A DNA stretch of 64,000 nucleotides from NCBI GenBank assembly GCA_003024785.1, contig PUQB01000312.1:45836-109835 (forward strand), written 5' to 3'. The stretch is from Selaginella tamariscina (lineage: Eukaryota; Streptophyta; Lycopodiopsida; Selaginellales; Selaginellaceae). Positions 1 to 11,494 of the stretch are shown piece by piece. The notes beneath the pieces were generated by a model. It did no database searches, had not been told where the DNA came from, and saw only the letters and a list, made by a program, of their open reading frames with translations. Within the stretch, counting starts at the first letter, position 1, and each line of letters opens with the position of its first letter. The position numbers and the translations under genes are program-made.

Positions 1-1998
<1,998 letters not shown>

Positions 1999-2108
1999 GT
2001 TAGTCCATATTACTACACAGGGTCCATGAACTTACACATAAAATATAATATGTACCCGATTCAAAGGAGTTCGTTAGCATTTATAATGCATTAAAGAAGA
2101 CATGCATT

Positions 2109-2763
2109 CTACAAGGAGGCGTATGCTTGGGTTGGCAATCTTGGAGAAGGGATGAGGTTGAGAGGAGTCGCTCTGGGGAGAGTTAATCCAAACGCCTCTT
2201 CCATATCCAGCTTGGTAGCTCCATGGGGCATCACCCAGTTAAAGCAGTGCAGCAAGCCCGAGGATGACCAGGCTGGTGGTCATGCCAAACAAGATGCCGG
2301 GGCACACACGCCTCCCGAACCAAACGGTAGCATATGGAAGTGCTGACCTTGGACATCCACCGGGTTGTGTCATCGAGGAACCTGTCCGGATCAAACTTGA
2401 GTGGATCCTTCCAATACATGCCATTCCTGTGAATGGAATATACGTTGACAATCAGCCTTGTGTGGCAGGTGCTGTTATACCGCCCAGGTTGCACTCCTCC
2501 CTTGATTCGTGCGGCAACAATAGCGGACCTGGTGGATGTTGACGGAGCGTTTCCTTGACAACAGCCTCGAGATACTGAGCTTTGGAAGGTCGTTCTCACT
2601 CAAGACACGCTCTTTTCCAACCACGTCGTCTAGCTCCTTGACAGCTCTCTCTAGCAACTCTGGATTGTTCATGAGTTCCGATATCGCCCACTCTACGACT
2701 ACTGCAGATGTGTCCGTCCCAGCAGCTATCATATCCTATCATTAAGGCATGAGTGATCGGTAC

Positions 2764-2797
<34 letters not shown>

Positions 2798-3782
2798 GTA
2801 CCAGTGTTAATGCTTTGATTGTGGTGTCAGTGGCATCTGCAGAGATCATGACATCCATGAAGTCTTTGTCGTGGGCACGAGAAGAGTTGAGACGGTGCTC
2901 ATCAACTTCCCTCTGCACGAACTTGTCGAGCTTGTCCATGACAGACTTCATCTTTGGAAGCGCTGGATCCAACCATTTCAACCACGGTATGAAATCTCCG
3001 AGGTGTACTCCGCTGGAAAGCGTGAAAGCCTCTGTAATAGTGTCATTAAACTCCATAGCTCGCAGCTTCTCCTCATCCTCAGCGGCACCACCGAAGCTCT
3101 TGTTAAACCACCTTAAGCATAATGTTAAAGGTAACATCCTTCACCTGCTGACAACAAAGTACATGTTTTCTTGATTGAGGTAAAGAAAGAATCGTTTACC
3201 TTGTGCGTGAGGTTCGCCACTGTGTTCTGTTTAACAAGCTCCTTGAGCAGCACAGAGAGCTCAGATCTTCTCACGTCCTGGAACATGCCGACTCTTTTAG
3301 CCGTGAGAAGCTCTAACGTGCAAAGGCGCCGGACGCTGCGCCAGTGATCGCCATACGGAGCCCATACAAGGTCCGATGCATCGTAGCCGAAGTACTTTGC
3401 AGGGTTATCGAAGGCCTCGACGCGAATACATGGTCGTGTGTTTAAGAACCTCTCTCGCTGCAGCTTCTGAGGATACAACGAGTGTGTTCGTAGAGCCCAG
3501 CTTGAGCAGCATGAAATCGCCATATTTCTTGGCCAGTTCCTGTAAAGATTTGTGCGGAAACTTGCCTAACAAGTGTAGGTGGCCTACTATGGGGAGTGCC
3601 AGAGGCTGATTGCGCTTCTTTAGTAGATTCAACAAGAGGATGAAAACTACTAGTATGCTTAGGCTACTAGTGCTATCATCGCTTGCTCCGTTGTTTAAGA
3701 AGGGTAAGTGTGTGTGGCCTATACATATATATAGTAAGAGAGAGAGACACACACACACACACACGTGTGCGAGATTCCACAT
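2109..3782 (-). pseudogene. Cytochrome P450, plant CYP71-clan type
   Basis: A haem-thiolate monooxygenase, normally ER-anchored and using a P450 reductase. Reading down the minus strand: hydrophobic anchor SILVVFILLLNLLKKRN; VVSSEAAAREVLK; the C-helix WAPYGDHWRSVRR near 3345; I-helix AGTDTS near 2720; a K-helix region; FDPDRFLDD near 2390; and the haem loop GRRVCPG near 2300 with its cysteine ligand. The chain ends at a TAG at 2109-2111. One 66-nt GT-AG intron (about 2735-2800) is mostly microsatellite; a second interruption lies near 3125-3200. The frame changes near 3410, where a short stretch after VLK is missing, again near 2590, and near the haem loop. All landmark residues are present. 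The subfamily cannot be named from here. The only in-frame ATG at the N-terminus (3782) would place a microsatellite-encoded VCVCVC stretch before the anchor. Confidence 0.85.
2761..2797 (-). repeat. (GT)n(GA)n microsatellite filling the P450 intron
   Basis: On the plus strand a CT run is followed by a CA run; on the coding (minus) strand this reads GT then GA. It occupies more than half of a 66-nt intron between the TIKALTL and DMIAAGTDTS exons. Confidence 0.75.
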
Positions 3783-4329
3783 AGGAACTGGCCGTTATAT
3801 TAAAAGACAAGCGAGACTATGTACTATTTTTAAACGACATGCACTATGTACTATGTAACTATTTTTAAACGACATGCACTATGTAAGTATATCATTAACC
3901 GAACACATATAAGTTCAATAACAGTATGATAAAAGACTGTATAAAATTATTCCATTATGAAATTAATAATATATATCTAACTCACATAACACATATGTAC
4001 ATACATCAATACATACATACATGGAGATTATATTACACATCACAAATGTATTAAAAGAGGTATTTTCTATTCTTGGGTACATATACATAGATGCATAGAG
4101 ACCGTATATGTTTATATTGAGGAAGACCATTTAGTTGTGTGTGTGTGTGTATGCATATTATATATAAACATACAGTTACTAACGAGCTTGTTAAGATGCA
4201 TTAAACTTTTAAAGTCATTGACTATTCTTCTTTTTTCTTTAGATATATGAATAGTATTAAAATGTATATAATTATTATATATAGATAAATGTTATTTAAG
4301 CTTACTAGCTGTTTGCAAGCAAGATGTAA
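3783..4329. other. AT-rich spacer, no gene seen
   Basis: It holds a short direct repeat containing acgacatgcactatgta at about 3833-3882 and a GT run at about 4135-4150. No coding similarity is seen on either strand. The 5' flank of the P450 (3735-3765) carries another GT/CT microsatellite. Confidence 0.6.
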
Positions 4330-4830
4330 GGAGCATCCTGTTGTGGATACATATCGATCACCTGCTTGGCAGCATGAGCACCATCACTGAAGCTCTTGCA
4401 TCTAGCGAGGAGACAAGTTTAATCGAAAGCATCTGCATATTTTTCAGGAGATCCTCGGCATCGAGAATATACCCCGCTCTCGCCAGGAGGTCCACCGTAC
4501 AACAGTAGTGCTGCCTTGTTGGTGCAAGCCGTAATCCATCCTCATCGAGAGAAAACAAGATCTACCGACTTGAACTTTCCCAACGTGACTGCAAGCGTTT
4601 AATATGGATGTAAAACAGGTCTCCTCAAGTACGTTAACCATCTCCATCGTCCCGATTAAGACATCACTTAAGCTTCTCTTATGTGTATAAGCAGCCAGTA
4701 TCGCAGTCGAGGATATAACATCCGACTCCGGCATCCGATCGAAGACCGACTTAGCTTGCACCAGATGCCCGTTCTAAGCATAAGCTGCCACCAGAGTTGC
4801 CATGCGAACGTGTCCCTGTCCGGCATCTGG
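4330..4830 (-). pseudogene. PPR protein fragment
   Basis: PPR proteins bind organellar RNA, one base per motif. On the minus strand the phrases VFDRMPESDVISS, CFTSILNACSHVGKVQVG and YCCTVDLLARAGYILDAEDLL match the P/L/S motif grammar and the run-up to an E domain. Upstream of the ATG a MPDRDTFAW-like stretch is also visible. There is a frame change near 4500 and no start or complete C-terminus. It represents roughly four motifs, a relic of a longer gene. Which of the other PPR genes in the window is closest cannot be judged by eye. Confidence 0.75.
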
Positions 4831-6278
4831 TAGAACATGTACCGACTGGATAGATGTATGTGTATCTTTCTTCTTAATACAAATACATATAAGCAACAGG
4901 TTTTGTGCGTGGGTTATCCCCTATAATCTTCTTATTTCATTTCCGTCATCCGGTGTGATAGTGAAGCACTGGACATTATCATCTTCGGCATTCTGAAGGC
5001 TATAGGTAAAAAATCAGAAAGGACTTTTGCATCAACTATTCCACTTTTATACAAATATTATTAATATGGTATTGGAGACAAATTAACATTTCTAATAGTA
5101 TATATAAAACACTAACCATGGGTGCAAGATTTTCATTTTAGCATTATTTGAAGTAATATCAAATGAGTGTGTCTAATTTCGTCATTGTCCATATTGCCAC
5201 GTCATCACATGTGTACAACTATCCGTACGTTGAAATTTAAGTTTGCCATTTTAGAAGTCATGAGAATGACGTGGTGAGGATATTTAGGTCATAAATGAAA
5301 TGTACCTGTAACATAAGTAACGTGGTGAGGATATTCTAGGTCATAAATAAAACGAACTTATAATCTTAAAAGAATGGGATTAAATAACTTTTATTATATA
5401 ACTTATAGTGATTTTAATGAACAATTATTACCAATACCTTACTAATTGTTTTTTTAGTAGGCTAACGACGGTTAAAGCTTCATTTTAAATCTTTTTAACA
5501 AAACTACTTAATATCAAAACTTTAATTGATTTTCTTGTTTGACTTTTTATATAACATTTAGGAATCCTTAAGGCCTTTGTTCATGTTTTCTAAGGTGAAG
5601 TGAAAGGTGGTGTCATTTCGATGAACATAGTGTCACCAACAACCTTAGTGGTTGTTTTTTTTTAGTACGGTTAAAGATTGTCAAAATTCATTTTAAATTT
5701 TCTTAGCAAGGCAACCCTTTGTTTTATAGTCTTTCAACAAACACACTATCACTAACAACCTTACTTGTTGTCTTCTTGGTAGAGCTAAAGACTATCAAAA
5801 CTTCATCTTGAATATTCTTAGCAAGGCAATAAGTATGGATCATACATATTTTGAAGAACCATACAAATAAAATTACTTGAATCTTCTTATTCTTAATTGG
5901 TTAATATCACCGAGGCCTTTGCTCCCAATTTTTGAGGTGGGGTGGAAGGTGGTGTCTTTTCAATTGGTCATTCCGGTAGCTCCTTGACATTGACATGTCT
6001 TCTTTTGTGGTCTAGTGGTAGATGTGGATTTTGATTCTCTAATATGACATGTAAGGTGTCTAGAAAAAATTAGAAGTCAACACATGCACAATGTTCAATT
6101 ATATTTTCTCATATAAGAATGAGAAGATACCTTAATGACGCCATCAAATCCTCAACCAATTTTGTCAATGTTGAGCAAGCAAACCTCTTAAAGTAGCCTA
6201 AACTTTAGTTAAGCCATGAGACACACCATTTCTGTTTGATTGATGATAATAATGTAACCATCTTTGATTAGAAATTTG
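4831..6278. other. AT-rich spacer with degenerate tandem-like repeats
   Basis: No gene is supported. A phrase around cgtggtgaggatatt is repeated at about 5270 and 5320. A roughly 100-bp phrase (an 'aacaacctta...ggttaaagattgtcaaaattca...cttagcaaggcaa' theme) occurs three times, near 5440-5510, 5630-5710 and 5750-5830. A second phrase (aggcctttg ... ggaaggtggtgtc) flanks it at about 5570 and 5912. Confidence 0.55.
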
Positions 6279-8800
6279 TCACATAAAATAGAAAAAGCTC
6301 TTCTTATATTCGAAATGTTTTTGTGAAGTTTTATGACTTATGATTGCTATTGACCCTTGTGACAAGCCTTTTGAAAAATCATCAACTATGAATTTGTAAA
6401 TTGCAATTCCAACTTCTTCATATGTGGAGGTTGATGTGTCACCAATGTTTTTTGGTCGGTTTGCATTGTAAGAAACCATGAATCTCTCCAAAGCATTCGA
6501 ATTTGGTTCTGCATCCTCAAATCTCACACTAGGAAACAAGGCCCCTAGGCATATGATGTCGCAAAACAACAACCTTATTTTTCCAACCTCATTTTACATT
6601 AAAAAATGGAAGAAGTTCATCATTAATATGTATAGTTCTTTGTTGCTTCAATGCATCGTCATTAAAATGTTGGCCAATGCCAAATTCTAGCCTCTTTTCC
6701 TTGCTTTGCTTCCCTTTAACTCCCCATATAAGATTCATACCATTGTAGAAGTCAAGCTTATCTTTTGAGACAACATTAAGATTGAGGTATAAAGGCACTT
6801 CCTCAATTTCGTCATTTGGTACATATGGAGAGAACCTCAAATTCAACTTATGTTGAATGCAAAATGTGTTTAAGTTACGATGTTAACATGTTGAAGCCCA
6901 TTACATAAATGAGGGGGGAGGAACAATGCTTGTTGATTCCAAATCTGAATAACAAACAATTCAAGTCATGCTTAACATAAACTACAATTGGTCTTCTTAC
7001 CTTAACATGATTAGCATGCAACTTGGTGAATGTGGTATGTAAAGAGTTCTCTCCTATCCTTCTTCAATACATTGAACAATTGTATAAATACCATGATAAA
7101 TGAGCTGACTTCTGGTGAATTTTATCAAAAAACTACTTTAGCTGAATAGTTATGTCTTTCACGATTTCCTTCAAACTGACTGTCAATTTGTGATAGATTA
7201 TCAAGCATTCCTTAATTATTTGAAAATGCATCCATTTTATATATACCCATGATTTGAAGTCATTATCTCCCTATTTGATTTCGATACGATTATAATTTTT
7301 TTGGCAAAGTTGAACATAACATTCATGACATTGAATTTGAATTTCCATCCTTGATCATTGTTCATCAATGAGAGTTTGGCAAGGACAATCCAATTCTTAA
7401 GCTTGAGATTTTGGTTCCTTACCTCTGACCACTAAATGCATGTTGTAACTAAAATGGAATGTCAGTCCCATTTCTTAATAATTAGCAATTTTAATTATTT
7501 AATTAACATTTTTTAATATTAAAAAATATTATTTAGAATAATATATATTTAATAAAGAATATTCTTTAAAATATATGTTTGAAGACAAAATATTCTTTAG
7601 AACATTATATTATCTTTTAATAAATTATACCATTCATCGACCAAAAATTAATAACATTATAAAAGTAGAAGGTATTAAGTTATATAATATATATTTTTAA
7701 GATTTTATGGATTAATATAAAAATTATTAAAGAACATGAGAGGTACATTATATAAATATTTATGTTGTTATTAAAATATTAATATTTAAATATAACATTA
7801 ATTAAAAATTTATACTAGCAATAATATATATAATATACAAAATCCTATATAGTCAATCTTCCATATCTTTTTATAAATTTACATAGTTAAGTAAACAATT
7901 TGGTACTATTAATTATGAATATTAAATATACTATATTTTATAATTTTGTAATTGCTTTAAGCTTCAGAAAACATACATTCTCTTGTAGTTTTGTTAATCG
8001 TGACTTTATTGATGCTTCTTGATATACACTTATATTAAATAGATTTAACATTTTAAAAACATGCTGGGTCTTTTTGATTGGGAGACCATGTTTTCTCTAG
8101 GCATCCATTATATCTTTTTCTCTCCTTCTCATGCCGCCTTTTTTGTGGTTTAAACCATGCAGCCTTTACCATATTATTTTTTTGATGTTGAGGACATATG
8201 TACACTATGTGAGCTAGATCCCTCAATTGAATCAAACTCTCAACAAAGCCATTTGTTTTTTGTGTAATGCTCTTATATTCCCAAGTAGCCTCAAGTGCAG
8301 ACGTGTTCATGAGAGCATTATATAAATGTTGAAGGTGTCGTTTCTCACTAGTGAAGGCACAACTACACCCATGAAGTAGGCCCTTAGTTTCTCTTTTGAT
8401 ACTACTTCCATTAGATTTACAGTTGTGATGATGCCCCTCCCAACCTTGATCTCATGAAGAAAGAGAATCACTTCATCCATCACAACAGGAAAGTCATCAT
8501 CTAGTGAACTCGTACTATTATTTGTTTGTGACTTTACATTCTCTATGTCAGCCTTAACTTCATTCACATTCACAATACAGAAGAACCCTCTTCAAATTCC
8601 ATTCTAAGAACCTCAACATGCTTATAAATGGTGTTCACCCATACGTATACACAAGATCCTTGGGCAATATTGTGACATGATGCATTATCATCTCAAACTT
8701 CCACAATTCCAGTGCCAACTATCTCATTGTTCTGAAGAAGATAAACTTTATCTCCAGTATTAAATATATTGTCATGCATATAAATAATTGTGTCATTTAT
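6279..8800 (-). pseudogene. Degenerate coding remnants, unidentified, possibly an old DNA transposon
   Basis: Minus-strand open stretches at 8580-8790, 8307-8573, 8053-8310, 6589-6846 and 6279-6572 have protein-like composition, for example GDKVYLLQNNEIVGTG, VMDEVILFLHEIKVGRGI and RLEFGIGQHFNDDALKQQ. They lie in the same orientation and could be parts of one decayed coding region. The 8580-8790 piece faintly recalls the C-terminal domain of plant Ptta/En-Spm-associated proteins, but the match is too weak to call. I do not recognise the rest. Between 6850 and 8050 the sequence is very AT-rich, with no convincing frame. Confidence 0.35.
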
Positions 8801-8920
8801 GATATCTATTTATGTAATATGCAAAAAAATCTAAATCGAGGGTGCTTAATATATATGCATGTGCAATAATATATAATTATGTATAAGTATAGATTATCAT
8901 GCTTGATTAATAGAAGTGGG

Positions 8921-9026
8921 GGCGGGATTAATCATGTCCACGACTCTCTCCAACGAGGAAGAGTCGGCAAGATTAATCCTGCCATTGACTCTCTCCGACG
9001 ATGAAGAGCCGGTGGGATTAATCCCA
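8921..9026. repeat. Palindrome cluster 1 (GGCGGGATTAATCCCGCC type, 3 copies)
   Basis: Three imperfect copies of the 18-bp palindrome lie at about 8921, 8966 and 9011, 45 bp apart. The spacers carry a second inverted repeat (CGACTCT ... AGAGTCG), so each unit could form two alternating hairpins. Open frames across it are a by-product of composition, not a gene. Confidence 0.8.
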
Positions 9027-9042
9027 CAGACCTCTTCCCCGT

Positions 9043-9648
9043 TGTCACAACCTTTCTCTCCCTAGTTGGCACCCTCTCCCCTTATGCCAACTCTGGTCAT
9101 GATAACCCAGTTACGCATGGGTGGAGAAAGTGAATGCCCTTATCCACATACTCAAGGGTTGCTACTATGCCTTCCTCCAAAAGGTGCAATTAGAGGCGTT
9201 TCTACTCATGCCCTTCCTCCTAAAAGGTGTAGCCAGAGGCATTTCTACTCACGCTTGACTCGCACCCAGCTCAAAGGCGATCCCACATTGTGTGACCGCT
9301 TGGCTGTACTCGCATCACATGTCAATCGGGCCAGAGGTGATCCCATAGCCACTTAGCTATACACATGTGATCGAGGGGGTTAGTTAGGCAAGGACAAGTG
9401 TGCCAATCTTAGTGGTGTGAACTTTACTCAAAGTTCAACTCCTAATGAGAATTAAACCCAAGACTGGCTCCAATACCAAATGTCACAACTTTCCCTCTCC
9501 CCTTATACCAACTAGGCAAAGGGCTAATTGGTGTTTATGAGAGGGCCCTAGTCGTGATGACCCAATTACGTTTGAGTCTTTTTGCCCACATATCCCATAA
9601 TCTTTACCCATGTAGTTAACCCACCAAGTTAGAACTATAACACTTGTC
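9043..9648 (-). mobile_element. Small non-coding LTR-type (TRIM-like) element, fossil
   Basis: Two related sequences beginning TGTCACAAC start at about 9043 and 9483 and share phrases such as CCCTCTCCCCTTAT and GATAACCCAGTTACG. Just left of the second one, the reverse strand reads TGGTATTGGAGCC, close to the methionine-initiator tRNA primer site TGGTATCAGAGCC used by many plant LTR elements. The interior has no coding capacity and contains its own short direct duplication near 9170-9250. It sits between palindrome clusters 1 and 2. It is old: the repeats are well diverged and target-site duplication is unclear. Confidence 0.4.
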
Positions 9649-9663
9649 GCGAGGAAGAGTCGA

Positions 9664-9858
9664 CATGATTAATCCCGCCGCTGACTCTTTTCGATGACGA
9701 AGAGTCGGTAGGATTAATCCCGCCGAATTTTCCTCCGACGGGGATGAGGTCGGTGGGATTAATCCTGCCAATGTTTTCTCGCCTCCTAAAATTGGGGGCG
9801 GGATTAATCCTATCAACCATTTAAGAGATAGAGAAGCATTGGCGGGGTTAATTCACCT
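9664..9858. repeat. Palindrome cluster 2 (about 5 copies)
   Basis: Copies of the GGATTAATCC-centred palindrome lie at about 9664, 9706, 9752, 9797 and 9841, again 42-46 bp apart, with the AAGAGTCGG spacer motif in the first part. It continues the pattern of cluster 1 across the LTR-like insertion. Confidence 0.8.
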
Positions 9859-10018
9859 CCGAAATGGTGTGTTATGATGTGCCATTTGGTGAAACTACAT
9901 TAGGAGTTTAAGATCCATTATGATTGCACTAGAATTTGTTAAAGATTTATCCCGTTCACATATCCTCCTTAATTAAAATTTTAAGCTAGCCAAGATTTCA
10001 GAGAGATCTCGAAGGGGT
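9859..10018. other. Short spacer between palindrome clusters
   Basis: About 160 bp without palindrome copies or coding signal. Confidence 0.5.
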
Positions 10019-10331
10019 GGCAGGATTAATCCTGCCAATGCTTCCTTGCTTTATAAATTGGTCGACGGGATAAATCCCGCCACAAGTTTCTAAAATAAGG
10101 AAGTGGTGGCGAGATTAATCCCCTCCACAACTCTTGAAAATTAATTTCGCCAACTCTTCATCATTTCAAAAAGTTGTCGGCGGGATTAATCTCGCCACCC
10201 TTTCTAAAAGGTGGAGAATCATTGGCCGAATTAATCCCGCAATGCCTTCCTTGTTTCAAAGAGTTTTGGATGGTATTAATCCTGCCACCTCTTTTAAGAG
10301 GCAAAAAAGAAATGGCTGGATTAATCTCGTC
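10019..10331. repeat. Palindrome cluster 3 (about 8 copies)
   Basis: Copies start near 10019, 10064, 10107, 10137, 10179, 10224, 10270 and 10314. The one at 10019-10036, GGCAGGATTAATCCTGCC, is a perfect palindrome. Paired changes on both arms in several copies (CAGG/CCTG) preserve the symmetry. Spacers here are AAGTTTC/AAAAGGT-like rather than the GAGTCG type of clusters 1 and 2. Confidence 0.8.
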
Positions 10332-10359
10332 ACCCCATCAAGAACTCTTTAAGATCTTG

Positions 10360-11289
10360 GTTAACCGAGAATTTTAAGTAAAAAGGATGTGTAAAAACAA
10401 ATTATAATGCAATTCTAATGGATTTCTAAACTTAATTTTAAGAGAGAATGTAAGAGAGTGAATCTTATAAGTATGGTTAAATTTATTTATAATACTTACT
10501 TGTAAACAGCACTGAGGGTGTTGTGGTTTTTTATAAACAATAATACCCAATCTAATGTCGCTCATGAGGTGATCACTATTAAGGAAAAAGAAGATCTGAA
10601 GAGAGAAAATTACATAAATGAAGAAACCCTTGCCGGAAAAAGAACCAGATCTGAATTTGAGTGAGAAATTAAATGTATTTTCAAATTTACATGTTAGACT
10701 GATAATACTAATGTTTAAAATTTTAAATTTTTAAAAATAAAATAAAATAAAATTTAAAATGAATTGACACAAATAACCGACTCTCTAACATATATACTCT
10801 ATAATTTTAATGAGTTATATAAATTACATTTAATGTATTTAACATTAGCAAGTGATTCAAGTTGTTTAATATTACAATTTTTTTGTAATTATTCTACATT
10901 CTTAATATTCTAGTATATATTATTAAGTATATATTATAATATATATATATTTATACAATAAATAAAATGACATATTATTATGTATCATTTAAAATATATT
11001 CATAGTGTGTTTATTAATATTATTTTCTTAATTATTCAAGTAATTAATCTACATTTTTATATTAATGGGATATTCTTTATTATTTCTTATTATTCCAAGA
11101 ATATTCTAATATTAAACCTGATTATCATAATTAAATTAGTATATATTCTTAATATTTCAGTAATTATTCTACATTTGTTTATATTAATGGGATTTTCTCA
11201 ATTATTTTCTTATTATTTCAAAAATATTCCAATGTTAAACCTTATTATCAATATTAAATTAATATATATTAAAACTATATATATATAAT
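10360..11289. other. AT-rich spacer with a two-copy 120-bp tandem repeat
   Basis: A unit of about 120 bp (…attctacatt…atattaatggga…ttatttc…aatatt…ttaaacc…) is present at about 11037-11155 and 11158-11275, with a partial third copy near 10885. Long open frames across it are low-complexity and not believed to be genes. It ends at the left LTR of the gypsy element. Confidence 0.55.
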
Positions 11290-11494
11290 TGAAAGAGCAG
11301 ATATATTAAATGAAAATCTGATATATTAGTTTACAAAAAACCCTGCTTATATACAGGAGGTCTCCTGCCACGTGGCACACATGCGACACGTGGCGCTGAC
11401 ACATGGGGGCCAGATCACCACCCATGTGTCACTACGCATGTGCGTATATACACATGCGTATATACGGTACGTTACTAATATACAGTATCTTACA
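11290..11494 (-). repeat. 3' LTR of the gypsy element (205 bp)
   Basis: It begins TG and ends CA, and is almost identical to 16022-16225. Read on the minus strand it holds a TATA-like TGTATATAAGCAGGG, and two CACGTG-type (G-box-like) sites within ACGTGGC repeats. Confidence 0.9.

Noticed and set aside
8921-10331. CRISPR-like array
   Set aside because: Regular repeats with spacers, but this is a eukaryotic nuclear region; repeats are palindromic and degenerate, spacers are related to each other, and there are no cas genes.
9616-10377. ORFs with GLIPP or GGINP repeats
   Set aside because: They are the palindrome array read in frame; the period is not a multiple of three throughout and frames differ between clusters.
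10980-11288. 102-codon ORF of Ile, Leu, Asn and Tyr
   Set aside because: A low-complexity translation of an AT-rich tandem repeat.
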